Source: Marinomonas sp. CT5 | GTDB lineage: Bacteria > Pseudomonadota > Gammaproteobacteria > Pseudomonadales > Marinomonadaceae | Length of the DNA stretch: 64,000 nucleotides | Reading direction: 5' to 3' | NCBI RefSeq assembly: GCF_018336975.1 | Contig: NZ_CP025572.1 | Location: forward strand, 2,462,332 to 2,526,331 | In this document: positions 19,859-30,327 of the stretch, one piece after another | How the letters are laid out: the number at the start of each line of letters is the position of its first letter | How positions within the stretch are numbered: position 1 is the first letter of the stretch | Notes under the pieces: generated by a model | Seen by the model: the letters and a program-made list of their open reading frames with translations, nothing else | What the model was told of the DNA's origin: nothing | The model's database searches: none | Translations under genes and position numbers: made by a program

Positions 19859-21037
19859 CTAGTTATCAAGCAAAGATTCGTAACGCTGATCTGTCAGTGT
19901 TTTCAAAAAAGCCACAATGGCATCCACCCGCTGATCCGGAAGAGCAGGCCCTTTTTGCAATTCAACTAAGTCAATATTTTCAGCAACTTCTGGTTTAGCC
20001 CAAGGTTTACCTGTTTCAGGGTTTATCGTGCGTTTAGGATTATTGTACTTATCATAAAAAAGCACCACAGTTCTTAGATCCTTAAAAACACCGTTGTGCA
20101 TGTATGGGCCAGTCACTGCTACATTACGCAACGATGGCACCTTAAATTTTCCAGCTTGCTTAGGGTCATCTATTGAAGGATTGTCCAATAATCCCAAATC
20201 TTTCTTATTACCATTTTGAGCCATTAAATCAGGATTTGCCGGCACTCCGATATTACGAAACTCATAATTAGTAAAAGTTTCTTGAGAATGAAGAGGCGAC
20301 TTATGTAACTGATGACAAGAATTACAATTCGTGAATTGTTGAGAGAAAAACAAAGTCTTGCCCAATTCCTCTTGGGGCGTTAACGCTACCTCACCACGTA
20401 AGGACCGATCGTACTTGGAATCAAAAGGCATAAACATGGCCGTTTGCTCAAAACTGGCAATGGCATTTGTAATAGCCGCATAACCCTTAGCAGGATCATT
20501 CAAAACCCCTTCTCCATAGACAGAATTAAACAGCGTTTCATACCGCTCATTTTCTCTCACCCGATCAACCACAACAGCAGCACTTGGCATAGCCATTTCC
20601 AATGGATTTAAGAAAGGACCCTCTGCTTGCTGCGGTAACCCCGAAGCGCGACCATCTAAAAATTGACCACCGCGGTACTCGCCATTAGTCATACGATGAA
20701 ACGCTGGAGAAAACGCGGCATAAGCAGCTGTCGGTGTATTGCGACCTCCCATAGAAGATCCATCACTACCTAATGAAACTGCACCAGATAATGCCTCTCT
20801 TCTTTTATCCACAAAAGCATTGCCAATATCATGGCAGGTACCACAAGACTGATTACGCTCTTTAGATAAACTGGTATCAAAAAACAGTTGAGCACCCAAC
20901 ATCGCTTTAGGATCTGTCGTAGCAATTGGTAGATCCGAAGATAGACGAGCAGGTTTCTTTTTTGCAACAACTTGTTTTGGTTCGCTGCAAGCTGAAAGAA
21001 ATAAAGCAGTAACGACACACAGAGAAAATCGCATCAT
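19859..21037 (-). CDS. diheme cytochrome c peroxidase family lipoprotein
   Basis: A 392-residue periplasmic heme protein. The N-terminus is a lipoprotein signal peptide with lipobox LSAC at Cys17, so the mature protein is lipid-anchored. Two c-type heme sites are present, CGTCH (Cys65-His69) and CNSCH (Cys238-His242), with the second-domain ligand segment GPYMHNGVFKDLRT near residues 315-328. This is the CcpA/MauG-like family that reduces hydrogen peroxide with electrons from small cytochromes or azurin. A lipid anchor is unusual for classical CcpA but known in this superfamily. The translation may begin at the second of the two adjacent ATGs (21034). Confidence 0.9.
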   Translation of the reverse strand: MMRFSLCVVTALFLSACSEPKQVVAKKKPARLSSDLPIATTDPKAMLGAQLFFDTSLSKERNQSCGTCHDIGNAFVDKRREALSGAVSLGSDGSSMGGRNTPTAAYAAFSPAFHRMTNGEYRGGQFLDGRASGLPQQAEGPFLNPLEMAMPSAAVVVDRVRENERYETLFNSVYGEGVLNDPAKGYAAITNAIASFEQTAMFMPFDSKYDRSLRGEVALTPQEELGKTLFFSQQFTNCNSCHQLHKSPLHSQETFTNYEFRNIGVPANPDLMAQNGNKKDLGLLDNPSIDDPKQAGKFKVPSLRNVAVTGPYMHNGVFKDLRTVVLFYDKYNNPKRTINPETGKPWAKPEVAENIDLVELQKGPALPDQRVDAIVAFLKTLTDQRYESLLDN

Positions 21038-21138
21038 ATTATCTTACTCTAAGAATCAAAATTGAATGCAACGAATCATACACCCATGGAAATCTGAGTA
21101 AAACAATGCTACTAAAAGACAAGAGATTTGACATAAAA

Positions 21139-21184
21139 AAAAGCACCTAATAAGACACATATCAATCATCTCGTTAGGCGCTTC
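21139..21184 (-). terminator. intrinsic terminator of minCDE
   Basis: AAGCRCCTAA/TTAGGYGCTT arms (21141-21150 and 21174-21183) pair with one G-U on the minus-strand RNA and are followed by eight Ts. It lies about 35 bases past the minE stop. Confidence 0.75.
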
Positions 21185-21217
21185 TTATTTTATCAACAGC
21201 AACTTATGATAAAAATT

Positions 21218-21475
21218 CTAGTTTTGCTCTGGCAAAGTCACATTTAGCTCCAACACAGAACAATCATCCGTATTATCAAGCTGTATCTGCACGTCTTCAC
21301 TGCCGATATTTACATACTTACGAATCACATCAATAATTTCCTGCTGCATTTGTGGCAAGTAATCAGGTTGATGACGCTTACTACGCTCGTGAGCCACAAT
21401 AATCTGCAATCTGTCTTTAGCAACCGATGCGGAAGTTGGCGCGCTTTTGCTTTTGAAATAATCAAAAATTCCCAC
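21218..21475 (-). CDS. minE: cell division topological specificity factor MinE
   Basis: An 85-residue protein that drives oscillation of MinD and confines the division inhibitor to the poles. The N-terminal MinD-binding stretch GIFDYFKSK and [20 protein letters not shown] (residues about 22-41) are nearly diagnostic; the remainder is the dimerising topological-specificity domain. The start codon is GTG at 21475, one base beyond the minD stop, so translation is probably coupled. E. coli MinE has 88 residues. Confidence 0.96.
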   Translation of the reverse strand: MGIFDYFKSKSAPTSASVAKDRLQIIVAHERSKRHQPDYLPQMQQEIIDVIRKYVNIGSEDVQIQLDNTDDCSVLELNVTLPEQN

Positions 21476-21476
21476 T

Positions 21477-22286
21477 CTAACCTCCTAACAATCGTTTGAT
21501 GAAGCCTTTTTTCTGAACTTCTAAGAAGCGTAACGGACGTTCTTCACCCATCAAGCGATCAACAGCATCCATATAAGCAAGACCTGCTTCAGAATCAGTA
21601 TCTAAAATCACAGGTGTACCTTGGTTAGAGGCTTTTAATACCGCTTCAGATTCAGGGATAACACCCAGCAAAGGAACTGCTAGAATATCTTCAACATCAG
21701 AAACGCTTAACATCTCACCCAAAGCAACACGATTTGGATGGTAGCGAGTTAAAAGCAAGTGCTCCTCAATGGCCTCTTTACCCTCTTCCGCTCGTTTTGA
21801 TTTACTTTGTAAAATACCCAAAATACGGTCTGAGTCACGTACCGAAGAGACCTCAGGGTTAGTGACAACAATCGCTGCGTCAGCAAAGTACAGGGCCATT
21901 TGAGCCCCTTTTTCAATACCAGCCGGAGAATCACAAATAATGTAATCAAACTCCTTGGCAAGCTCTTCAAGCACCCACTGTACACCCTCGATCGTTAACG
22001 CATCTTTATCGCGAGTTTGTGAAGCAGGCAAGATAAACAACTCTTTGGTGCGTTTATCTTTGATCAGGGCTTGAGAAAGTGTCGCCTCTTTGTTGATAAC
22101 ATTAACAAAGTCATAAACCACACGACGCTCACAACCCATAATCAAATCAAGATTACGCAGACCCACATCGAAATCGATAATAACGGTTTTATGACCCTTC
22201 AACGCAAGACCAGTCCCAATCGCAGCACTGGATGTTGTCTTACCAACACCACCCTTGCCCGATGTGACTACTATAATTTTTGCCAA
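21477..22286 (-). CDS. minD: septum site-determining ATPase MinD
   Basis: A 269-residue membrane-associated ATPase that recruits MinC and oscillates under MinE. The deviant Walker [10 protein letters not shown] lies at residues 10-18 and [13 protein letters not shown] is the next conserved block; the C-terminal [11 protein letters not shown] is the amphipathic membrane-targeting helix. The start is TTG at 22286: a GGAGGA Shine-Dalgarno motif sits at the right distance before it and the product then begins [12 protein letters not shown], as MinD does. An ATG at 22328 would add 14 residues with no family counterpart. It lies 57 bases after minC and 1 base before minE. Confidence 0.95.
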   Translation of the reverse strand: MAKIIVVTSGKGGVGKTTSSAAIGTGLALKGHKTVIIDFDVGLRNLDLIMGCERRVVYDFVNVINKEATLSQALIKDKRTKELFILPASQTRDKDALTIEGVQWVLEELAKEFDYIICDSPAGIEKGAQMALYFADAAIVVTNPEVSSVRDSDRILGILQSKSKRAEEGKEAIEEHLLLTRYHPNRVALGEMLSVSDVEDILAVPLLGVIPESEAVLKASNQGTPVILDTDSEAGLAYMDAVDRLMGEERPLRFLEVQKKGFIKRLLGG

Positions 22287-22343
22287 TGCTATATCCTCCG
22301 ACACACTCAAATTGAGTCTATCTAACAAATTAAATAATAAACT

Positions 22344-23069
22344 TTAAAGCGGTACGATTTCTAAACTATCGTCAACTAATAACACTTGCGCGCTGTCTTT
22401 CCAAACGATATTTTGCAGCGCATCACTCAACATAAAATTACCCGCAATAGAAACCAATTCGGCCTCCAAGCTTTTGCAAAAAATTCGTGCGTCCACATCA
22501 CCTTTAACACCCGCTAATGCGCGACCACGTAATGCTCCATAAACATGGATATTGCCATCCGCAAGAACTTCAGCACCAGCACTGACCTGATTAAGAATGA
22601 TCAAATCACCTTCCGCATAAACTTGTTGTCCAGAACGAATCGGCTTGGTAATAACCTTTGTCGATTGGGGGACCAAGCGTTCTTCTACTACAGTTTTGAC
22701 AACCACATCCGGACTAACCTCTTCCTTAACAGCAGGAGAGACATTAATCGACCTTGCTTTACTGGCAGGTAATAAAGGAATCGTTACCGAAGCATTCCAA
22801 ACGGGCAATGCCTCAGGATCACAACGCCAACCAATGACACCAAGACCAAGATCATTTACAGACTTAATCAGCTCCTCAAACTCTTCCAAACGAATACCGC
22901 GCTTCATTTTTGAAATATCAATGATGATCGGTGCTTGATTGAAAAAATTCGGGACCTGATTAATCTTCTCTTTTAAATGAAACACAATGTCATCTAATGA
23001 GAAAGTTTGAATTTCTAATAAAATCGTCGTAACGACGCTTCCTTTGAGTCGGAAGCCTGAGTCTGTCAT
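22344..23069 (-). CDS. minC: septum formation inhibitor MinC
   Basis: A 241-residue inhibitor of FtsZ polymers. The N-terminal domain (1-115) begins FRLKGSVVTTILLEI and the C-terminal domain (about 140-241) is the right-handed beta-helix with RSGQQVYAEGDLIILNQV and GALRGRALAGVKGD, which binds MinD and FtsZ. The proline-rich linker lies between. It opens the minC-minD-minE operon, as in other gammaproteobacteria. Confidence 0.96.
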   Translation of the reverse strand: MTDSGFRLKGSVVTTILLEIQTFSLDDIVFHLKEKINQVPNFFNQAPIIIDISKMKRGIRLEEFEELIKSVNDLGLGVIGWRCDPEALPVWNASVTIPLLPASKARSINVSPAVKEEVSPDVVVKTVVEERLVPQSTKVITKPIRSGQQVYAEGDLIILNQVSAGAEVLADGNIHVYGALRGRALAGVKGDVDARIFCKSLEAELVSIAGNFMLSDALQNIVWKDSAQVLLVDDSLEIVPL

Positions 23070-23119
23070 GCAAACTTTCCTTTTTTAATCGCTTAAATGG
23101 CTCTAATTACAACAAGCCA

Positions 23120-23141
23120 CGCTGATAGCTCACTATCAGCG
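23120..23141. repeat. perfect inverted repeat upstream of minC
   Basis: CGCTGATAG and CTATCAGCG are perfect 9-base arms around ctca, about 55 bases upstream of the minC start. No T tract follows, so this is more likely an operator or leader hairpin than a terminator. Binding protein is unknown. Confidence 0.55.
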
Positions 23142-23368
23142 CTAAAAATCTATTCTAACAAGCTGAATGATTAAAGAAAGACACCTCTACAATGTCTTTA
23201 CATTCTCTAAAAATCCGTAGCTGCTCTTTTGCAGTGCTAAGAATAACGCAAAATGAACAATAATGAACGTAAGATTAAGCATTTGATTTAATTAATATTT
23301 TACAACTTACTTACATACTTGTTCCCATAAAACTGGGGAAAACTTTTGCACCATCAAAGCCCAGCAAA

Positions 23369-26300
23369 TCACGGAGCATTATCTAACCCATCCGCAGATT
23401 GCACAGCAAACTCCGAAGACAGACGACTTACTCCTAGCCCGCTTTGTTTAGTGAGCTTAATTTGTACTGGAATACGTTCTTTTAACGCACTGATATGACT
23501 GATAATACCAATGGTTTTACCTGATGAATGCAAGTTATCCAATGCATCCAGAGCCGACTCCAAGGTTTCGCTATCCAAAGTGCCAAAGCCTTCGTCAAGA
23601 AACAACGAATCAATACTGGTTTTATGAGAAACCAAATCTGACAAAGCCAATGCCAATGCCAAACTCACCAAGAAAGATTCACCACCAGACAGCGTTTTAG
23701 TGTCACGGGATGCATTCGCCTGCCAGGTATCCACAACAAGCAATGACAAGGCATCTTCATTGCGCATTAACTGGTAACGTCGATGCAAAATATCAAGATG
23801 CTGATTCGCCAAATACACCAAGTGATCCAAAGTAAGGCTTTGCGCAAAACGACGGAATTTCGCACCATCGGCCGAGCCAATTAAATGATTCAAACGCTCT
23901 AAATGTACAAAGGCTTCACGGCGTGCCGCTAACGCTTCCTTGGACTTCGCCACTTGTTCTCGGCGTTGAACTTCTTCTTGGATCTGTTGTGTGATCACTC
24001 CCCATTGACGATGCAATGCTTGGCGTTCCACATCAAGCTGAGTGCATTTTTCCTCTAGCTCGGCCAGAGACAAGGTGTCAAATACTGAGTTTTCCGTCAT
24101 TAGATCGGGCTTGCCTTCATTATGCTTATGCAATGAGGCCTTAGTTTGATCAAACAAGGTCTGCAATCGAGTCACCGCTTGTTGCATACGCTGGGAATCC
24201 TCTTGCCATTGACGAATCTCATCGGCCGATAAACTCGCCTTTAACCACGCCTCTTCATTTTCAAAGCCTTTTTCCTGTAAACACTGCTTCCAATGGGACA
24301 AGGCATGCTCATATTCCGTAGTCATTGCAGTATGGGACTTATTAAGTGTTTCTAATGTGGCATTACATGAAGCCAACTCTTGCGCAGCCAGCTGTCGCTC
24401 AGACTCAATCTTATCAACACCTTGTTGAGCGCGCTCAAATATAGACTGGTGATCCTGACGAAGCTCAGCCACTGTCTTACCAGCAAGAAGCGCCTCCAAC
24501 TCTTTAGTGATGGCGGCTAACGTCTCATCAAAAGTAGTAAGCTTGCTACGTATCTCATCATGCGACTGCTGATTCTCTTTCAATGAGCTTTCTATGTTTT
24601 GCTTTTCGTAACCTAGCTGTTCACCTTGCTGCAATAAAGCCTCGTAGCCCGCCTTACTGTTACGCCATTGCGTCATTGCGTCTTGCAATTGTGACAATGC
24701 TTCTGATAGCTCTAAATTAAAATAACTCTCAGGAACACTGACTTGCTGCATCTCCTGCTTCAAGTTAGCAATCGTGTTCTCTCGTTCCGTTTTTCTAGCG
24801 GCAATAGTCTGCTGAAGGCTTTCTAAGGTCTGCAATAGTAACTGGCATTGTGATTCTTCTTTTGCGACTTGCTGCTGCCATGTTTGATGTTGAGCGCTCA
24901 CCTTCTGCAACTCAGCCTCTAGCGCCAAACGAGTCTGCTGAAGCTCCTCAAGTTTGGGTGCTACAGCCAGCTGAGCTTGCCAATCTTGATCAACGCGCTG
25001 CACCAAGGACAACACTTGCTCATGATTAGGCAAATCAACGACGGCTTGTTGATGATTGGTATATTGATGTAATGAAACCAACCATTCCCTAAGTTCATTC
25101 TCCTTCGCAACCAAGCCCTCAACCAACTGCTGACGCTGAGTTTGTCCGGAAGCAAGCTCTCTTTGCATCGCCTCCAGATCCGCCGCCAATTGCATGCCTT
25201 GTGCTTTCAACGTATCCAGTTCTTTTCCTAAACGAACAAATTCATCCTGGTTACCCGAATCGCTTTGGTACAGAGCCTTGGCTAAATCATGCTCTGCGGA
25301 CCCACACAGTGGGCAGGCATCTTGTTCACCCAAATCATTACGTAACTGAGTCAGGGCGACAAGATGACGTTCGGCCTCAGCCAGTTTCTCAACCGTTTTC
25401 TGATGACGAAGTTTGTCTTTATATGACTGCCGGTGTTGCTCCAACTGACTTTGCTGCTGTTGGATACCTAGCGTCATCCGACTCAGATGACTGTCTAATT
25501 CCTCTAGCTGCCTTAATTGATCTTGGTAGGATTGCCACTGCTTCCAAAGAGATTGCGCATTATAATGAGCGCGTTCAGTGTGATGATAGGCTTTTTGCCA
25601 TTCGCTGTAATCATCCTGTCCGGACAATTGAGTAAACGCATTCTGTGTATCCTGCAATCTCTTCTGCTGCTCTGCACTCGTAGTTTGCTCTCGTTCCAAC
25701 TTGGCTTGATTGGCAGCCAGAGAGGAAGCGGCCGCCTCATAGGAGGTCGTGTTCGCTGCAATATTACTTTCTAGCTCAGCAATGGCCTGGGTATTTGCGG
25801 CAATGCTTTGCGCTTGATGTTGCCAACTGGATAATTGATTTTCAATTTTTTCAGGAGATGCCCAGTGGTTCAAAATCGCTTTACTGTCTTCACAAGCTTT
25901 ATTCACTTCCGCTTGTTTATCAGACACGTTTTTTAACTGTGATTGTTGATTTTCAACTTTAGCAGCCACCTCTTTTAATCGAGTGGAAACATCCTGTTGC
26001 TGCGCTTTCACACTCTCCTGACGAGACAAGATAGGCTGAATTTGATCATTCACTTTGTTATTGAACGCTTCTAAGTCGGCACGGGCTTTTATCAGCCCCT
26101 CTTTCGCTTGATCAACCGATTCGTTCAAAACCACACTTTGCTTGTTCAGTTCTTGTTGCTTGTGCGTATATTGGTCTATATCGGCTTTGTTTTGATCTAG
26201 GCGGGACTGTAAACTGTGTTGCTTTTCATAGTCAGGTTGTAACACTTGCGCAGTCAACGCTTTTTCAAGTTGCTCTTGCTTTGGCGCAAAATCAGCCAGC

Positions 26301-27109
26301 GCCTGATTCGCCTCATCAACTTGCTGCTGATACAAAGCCACCTGCTCTTGCAGATTCTGCTCGGTACGACGCCATTCGAGTGCAGTTTGGTGAGACTTCA
26401 AGGCCGTCGCGTTTGCTTTATCATCCGCTTCAAAGTTCGCTTCCGTTAATTTAAGCTCAGAGAATGCCTCGTCCGTCAGTAACTGAGTCTGCTCAGTTAA
26501 ACTTTCCAAACCGGCAATAGCCTGCTTTTCCGCTTTATGCTTTTCGAATACCCACTGTGACACATCGCCATAGATTTCAGTGCCTGTCAGTTCTTCTAAT
26601 AACTCGGCACGATCATTGGCAGAGGCATTTAAAAAAGCCGAAAAACCACCTTGAGCTAACAGCATAGACTTGGTAAAACGCGAAAAATCCAATCCCGTGA
26701 TGTCGGCTATTTTATCGATTTTCTCATTTATCTTAGTGGTAATTATGGTGCCATCACGCTCGCATAACTCGCACGTCATTGGCTGTAGCTTGCCATCGCT
26801 TTGTCCTCGGGCGCGTCTTTGCCCCCAAAACGCGCGATAGCCTTTTCCTTTTATTTCAAACTCCACTTCCGCCAAACACTCAGACGTATGACGTGTCATC
26901 ACATCGTTCTGACTCGGTGATACTTTTAGACGTGGTGTTTCATGGTACAAAGCCAAACAGATTGCATCCAACAAGGTAGACTTACCTGCTCCCGTTGGTC
27001 CAACAATGGCAAAGACTCCCGCATCATCGAAGGGTGTCTTGGTAAAATCGATTTCCCATTCGCCTTTTAGGGAGTTCAAATTCTTCAGGCGCAGTTTGCA
27101 AATTTTCAT
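23369..27109 (-). CDS. sbcC: exonuclease SbcC, ATPase subunit
   Basis: The 1246-residue SMC-like partner of SbcD in the Mre11/Rad50-type nuclease that opens hairpins and resects DNA ends. Walker A is [14 protein letters not shown] near residues 38-51; the coiled coil runs from about 190 to 1060 with a zinc hook CPLC at Cys599-Cys602; the signature [18 protein letters not shown] and Walker [13 protein letters not shown] lie at the C-terminus. I start at the ATG 27109, which overlaps the sbcD stop as ATGA, and not at 27160, which lies inside sbcD. No terminator is evident downstream. Confidence 0.96.
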   Translation of the reverse strand: MKICKLRLKNLNSLKGEWEIDFTKTPFDDAGVFAIVGPTGAGKSTLLDAICLALYHETPRLKVSPSQNDVMTRHTSECLAEVEFEIKGKGYRAFWGQRRARGQSDGKLQPMTCELCERDGTIITTKINEKIDKIADITGLDFSRFTKSMLLAQGGFSAFLNASANDRAELLEELTGTEIYGDVSQWVFEKHKAEKQAIAGLESLTEQTQLLTDEAFSELKLTEANFEADDKANATALKSHQTALEWRRTEQNLQEQVALYQQQVDEANQALADFAPKQEQLEKALTAQVLQPDYEKQHSLQSRLDQNKADIDQYTHKQQELNKQSVVLNESVDQAKEGLIKARADLEAFNNKVNDQIQPILSRQESVKAQQQDVSTRLKEVAAKVENQQSQLKNVSDKQAEVNKACEDSKAILNHWASPEKIENQLSSWQHQAQSIAANTQAIAELESNIAANTTSYEAAASSLAANQAKLEREQTTSAEQQKRLQDTQNAFTQLSGQDDYSEWQKAYHHTERAHYNAQSLWKQWQSYQDQLRQLEELDSHLSRMTLGIQQQQSQLEQHRQSYKDKLRHQKTVEKLAEAERHLVALTQLRNDLGEQDACPLCGSAEHDLAKALYQSDSGNQDEFVRLGKELDTLKAQGMQLAADLEAMQRELASGQTQRQQLVEGLVAKENELREWLVSLHQYTNHQQAVVDLPNHEQVLSLVQRVDQDWQAQLAVAPKLEELQQTRLALEAELQKVSAQHQTWQQQVAKEESQCQLLLQTLESLQQTIAARKTERENTIANLKQEMQQVSVPESYFNLELSEALSQLQDAMTQWRNSKAGYEALLQQGEQLGYEKQNIESSLKENQQSHDEIRSKLTTFDETLAAITKELEALLAGKTVAELRQDHQSIFERAQQGVDKIESERQLAAQELASCNATLETLNKSHTAMTTEYEHALSHWKQCLQEKGFENEEAWLKASLSADEIRQWQEDSQRMQQAVTRLQTLFDQTKASLHKHNEGKPDLMTENSVFDTLSLAELEEKCTQLDVERQALHRQWGVITQQIQEEVQRREQVAKSKEALAARREAFVHLERLNHLIGSADGAKFRRFAQSLTLDHLVYLANQHLDILHRRYQLMRNEDALSLLVVDTWQANASRDTKTLSGGESFLVSLALALALSDLVSHKTSIDSLFLDEGFGTLDSETLESALDALDNLHSSGKTIGIISHISALKERIPVQIKLTKQSGLGVSRLSSEFAVQSADGLDNAP

Positions 27110-28383
27110 GATTGCTTCTCCTCGCCTTCTTGTTGATACTCTTCCAATTCCACCAGGCAAGTTTGAAACAACTCAGTCAGCACTTTGCTTTCTTCTTCAT
27201 CCAGCTCTAAATTCGATTTAAGACTCTGCTGAAAAACATCTTCAACGGTTAATTCTGATAGCGTTTTGCGAGCTTCAAAATCTTGATTCTTTTTCTCTAG
27301 ACCACTGCGGCGCATAACTCGAAGCAACTCGATGGGCTTGCCATCGATCACTTCTAATAACCGCTTATGCACATCACTCAAATAGTCATCTGCGATCACT
27401 GTGACTTCTAGCCAAAGGTTTTTATCCTGCGGTAACTCCAACGCTGAAATCTGTTTAATGACCTCTTTTAAGTTCCCCTTCAAACTGGCCATGGGCTGGA
27501 AATTGGGAATACTGACTAACTGTACCGGATCCTTTAGCTCAGCAAATAAGTCATCAACAAAAGTGTCTTCGCCAATCAGATCCGTGTCGAATATCACCAA
27601 GCTTTTGTCTCGCCCCAATTCATCAAAGCTCAGCGGTATCGGCGAGCCACTATAGCGGAATCGACCACTTTTACTAATCGGCTGAGCACGATGAATATGC
27701 CCAAGTGCAAGATAATCAAATGCGGGGAAAACATTGGTTGGCAACGCTTCTAATGTGCCCACATAAAGATCACGAACCGATTCGCTTACCTGCCCACCAA
27801 CGGCTGTCAAATGCCCTGTACCAATAATCGGCACTGGGGCTTTTAAGCGTTTGTTTTTCTCACACGCCGCGTCATACACTTGCTGATAAAAGTCGCCAAT
27901 CATCTGCAATAGACTCATTTTCTTATCTTGCTCAGATTGCCCCGCAACACTCTGCATCACATCTTTTGGACGCAAATACGGAACAGCACATACCCAAGCT
28001 GCCACGTCGCCTTCTTTGTTGTTAAGAGGAATAACATGAGCATCAATGTCTTCAAGATTCGCCTGACTTGATACTTGAGTATCAAGGTATGTCAGCAAAC
28101 TCTTAGATTCGTTTAGCATACTGACGGAATCATGATTGCCTGCGACGATCACCAACTGGCATTGTCGCGCCTTCATGTCCAACACCAACTGATGATACAT
28201 TTCCCGCGCATAACTCGGCGGAGCCCCCGTATCAAACACATCGCCCGCGATAATCACAGCATCGATAGACGCTTCATCCACCAGCGCCAGCAACCAGTCA
28301 ATAAATGCCTTGTGCTCATCACGGCGTGATTTCCCCATGAAATGCTGACCAAGATGCCAGTCTGAGGTGTGTAGTATTTTCAT
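27106..28383 (-). CDS. sbcD: exonuclease SbcD, nuclease subunit
   Basis: A 425-residue Mre11-type nuclease. The phosphoesterase motifs appear in order: SDWHLG (residues 7-12), [27 protein letters not shown] and [10 protein letters not shown], with the conserved Asp and His residues that bind two manganese ions. The C-terminal region (about 300-425) docks on SbcC. The gene overlaps sbcC by 4 bases (ATGA), so the subunits are translated together. Confidence 0.97.
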   Translation of the reverse strand: MKILHTSDWHLGQHFMGKSRRDEHKAFIDWLLALVDEASIDAVIIAGDVFDTGAPPSYAREMYHQLVLDMKARQCQLVIVAGNHDSVSMLNESKSLLTYLDTQVSSQANLEDIDAHVIPLNNKEGDVAAWVCAVPYLRPKDVMQSVAGQSEQDKKMSLLQMIGDFYQQVYDAACEKNKRLKAPVPIIGTGHLTAVGGQVSESVRDLYVGTLEALPTNVFPAFDYLALGHIHRAQPISKSGRFRYSGSPIPLSFDELGRDKSLVIFDTDLIGEDTFVDDLFAELKDPVQLVSIPNFQPMASLKGNLKEVIKQISALELPQDKNLWLEVTVIADDYLSDVHKRLLEVIDGKPIELLRVMRRSGLEKKNQDFEARKTLSELTVEDVFQQSLKSNLELDEEESKVLTELFQTCLVELEEYQQEGEEKQS

Positions 28384-28425
28384 CTAAAGACCTAAAATTA
28401 AAATGTATAAAAACAAACAGTCAAA

Positions 28426-29295
28426 TTACCGAACAAAATGCAGCTGACTCGGATGGATCCGCAAAGGACGCAATAACATACCCCAATCCTTTGCAGACAC
28501 ATTTTGACCATGATAAATAATATGCAAAGCCGCTGAACCGGCTTCAGTCAGCGACTCTTGTAGAAAAGCAATAAGCGCATCGTCTGCCAAACTCAGCGTC
28601 AAATCCTTATTCTCATAAAGAGAAAAATGCCCAAAATACTTTGATCTGTATTCCTGTAAGGCGTCACGCCAATAGGGCTGGAAGATGTCATTATCAGGTG
28701 AAGAAATCACCACAACCGGTGCATCAGCAATGTCCATTTCGAATAACAAGCGCCCTTTGCGCATACCTGTCGATAACTGCACATCCACTTTATCTTCGGA
28801 TAACAGAGCCAAGGCCTGTTGCCAGTTTTGATCGTCCAGCTGGGCTTTTTTCAACACCAGCTTCAAAGGCGCTCCTGCTGGATTTAACGCCATGCTTTCA
28901 TAATAGTGAGCTCGCTCATCAATCAAATCAGTGGATGATTGGCTGGCCGGAAAACCAACCGAAACACGATCTCCGAAAGAATCGTCACTTGGCCCTAAAA
29001 GCGTTAACTCGATAGCCGAATCATTCAAATGAATAGAATTTACAACAGAGAAAGAAGAAGACACGGCAGGCGTTTGCCGAGATAAAGACATGGCCGAAGA
29101 AATACTCGTTTGGCAGGAAAGAATCGATTCGCAGTTACTGGCATCATAAAGTCGGCAAGCACCGCAAGCACCGGCACGACAACCATAGCGAATATCCGCC
29201 CCCTGATTCAGCAAAGACGTCAGCAAATTTTCGCCTAACACCGCCTCATACTGCTCATTATCCAACTCAATCGTCAGCGCCTTTGAATCCATCAT
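28426..29295 (-). CDS. [2Fe-2S] ferredoxin-domain protein with degenerate reductase part
   Basis: A 289-residue protein with a plant-type ferredoxin domain at the N-terminus (residues 1-70). Cysteines 39, 44 and 47 (GCRAGACGAC) and Cys61 (LSCQ) should bind a [2Fe-2S] cluster; the spacing before the last cysteine is only 13 residues, against about 29 in typical members. The remainder (90-289) has the length of a ferredoxin-NADP reductase module, but neither the FAD motif RxYS nor the NAD motif AGGTGIAP can be found (the positions read RAHYYES and SSPDNDI). I infer an electron-transfer protein that lost flavin binding. GGAGG lies at the ATG ATG pair; it stands 42 bases upstream of sbcD on the same strand. 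Confidence 0.72.
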   Translation of the reverse strand: MMDSKALTIELDNEQYEAVLGENLLTSLLNQGADIRYGCRAGACGACRLYDASNCESILSCQTSISSAMSLSRQTPAVSSSFSVVNSIHLNDSAIELTLLGPSDDSFGDRVSVGFPASQSSTDLIDERAHYYESMALNPAGAPLKLVLKKAQLDDQNWQQALALLSEDKVDVQLSTGMRKGRLLFEMDIADAPVVVISSPDNDIFQPYWRDALQEYRSKYFGHFSLYENKDLTLSLADDALIAFLQESLTEAGSAALHIIYHGQNVSAKDWGMLLRPLRIHPSQLHFVR

Positions 29296-29357
29296 CCAAC
29301 CTCCTCTTCGATTTGGCTATTATGACATATTCTAACCCGCTGACCTTGCACCCACTT

Positions 29358-29397
29358 TAAAAAAAGAAAAGGCAATGCTTGGTGGAAGCATTACCTT
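29358..29397 (-). terminator. strong minus-strand intrinsic terminator
   Basis: On the minus strand AAGGTAATGCTT and AAGCATTGCCTT pair (one U-G) around a 5-base loop and are followed by TTTTCTTTTTTT. It lies 375 bases beyond the NTF2-like gene, far for a simple gene terminator. Confidence 0.78.
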
Positions 29398-29433
29398 GGG
29401 ATCACATTTTGAAATGAGAAGGTTTGGTAGCAA

Positions 29434-29497
29434 CAAAGTGAAATGACATTCCCCCTCGAAACTATCGCCTACCTCGTCGGAATGTCATTTTACTTTG
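29434..29497. repeat. 19-base inverted repeat with 26-base loop
   Basis: The left arm begins CAAAGTGAAATG and ends ACATTCC; the right arm is its reverse complement apart from one base (18 of 19 match). Any RNA crossing it would fold into a long stem. Confidence 0.8.
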
Positions 29498-29772
29498 AGT
29501 CTGGCTTTTTTTGATTTTGTATAAAAAGAGTTATTGCGTGACCTAACTTTTGAGAAATCGTATTTCTCTATCATCAAGACCAGCTTCATGGAACGTTCGT
29601 TCACTGCATTAGAAGATGATTAAGGTAAAAGAAGGTTTTACTCGAAGCTTGGCTCATTATGTAAAAGCATCGTGAAATAACAATGTTCCTCTACCTTAAT
29701 CAAGAACGCTGCAGATAGATCGCAACGCCAAGCGATAGAAATGTGACCTTAATTTCTTCCTAAGTGTATGAC

Positions 29773-30153
29773 TTATTCTCGTACAACCTTTACCCATTTT
29801 GATCGCCACGCTTGCGCTTCCATAGGGTCAGGCCAGAACTCTTTTTGCTTAATAATGAAACCACCCTCCACTGTATGAAACGTGATAGCACGGGCTTTTT
29901 GAACACCATAGCTGATAGAAACATCGGTTACCACCGTTGCACCATCACAGACAATCGAATGAAGAGTAAACTGCCAAACACCGTTAGCAGGATAATAGGA
30001 ATTAATGGCTGCAAAGTTATCCCTACCAACAATAAGTTCACCTGACTGAGGCCAAAAACCTTCAAAATCAGGACTAAGCCACTCACTCGCTTTGGCAAAG
30101 TCATTTGTTTGCATAGCATTCCAGAATGATAGAACAACATCCTTGGGGTTCAT
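29773..30153 (-). CDS. NTF2-like (SnoaL-type) small protein
   Basis: A 126-residue protein matching the cone-shaped NTF2-like fold: an N-terminal helix pair (VVLSFWNAMQTNDFAKASEWLSPDF) followed by a beta sheet ending FIIKQKEFWPDP. Members are diverse (isomerases, ligand-binding proteins), so no activity can be named. Tryptophan-rich segments near the end (WRSKWVKV) are typical. It lies downstream of the DUF262-HNH gene on the same strand (174 bases apart), and the spacing does not clearly support one operon. Confidence 0.72.
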   Translation of the reverse strand: MNPKDVVLSFWNAMQTNDFAKASEWLSPDFEGFWPQSGELIVGRDNFAAINSYYPANGVWQFTLHSIVCDGATVVTDVSISYGVQKARAITFHTVEGGFIIKQKEFWPDPMEAQAWRSKWVKVVRE

Positions 30154-30327
30154 TTCTTCACCGTTAAAAGTAATTTAGGGGCAAGCGTCAAAATACTTTT
30201 TTACATCTTGCCTTAGATTCGTAAAATTCATTTTCACTTAATGGAATCTAATGCCCGAAACAAGTGCGGCCTTTTAGTGAAGACGCTGCAGTAACGAAAA
30301 ACCACGCCATGCTTGACTTTTTTAGCT

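Larger units (their letters stand above)
29296..29772. other. gene-poor stretch rich in inverted repeats (candidate non-coding RNA)
   Basis: No credible protein gene lies between the two minus-strand genes. It contains a 19-base inverted repeat with a 26-base loop (29434-29452 and 29479-29497), a GAGAAAT/ATTTCTC hairpin (29552-29568), a TGATTAAGGTA pair (29617-29627 and 29692-29702) and, at the left end, a minus-strand terminator. This arrangement would suit a structured transcript running leftwards, but no promoter is proven. Confidence 0.5.

Noticed and set aside
22287..22328. ATG start of minD 14 codons upstream
   Set aside because: No family counterpart and a strong GGAGGA site points to the TTG at 22286.
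25201..25635. A 144-codon plus-strand frame opposite sbcC
   Set aside because: It lies over the coiled coil and zinc hook of sbcC, has no ribosome site and no domain.
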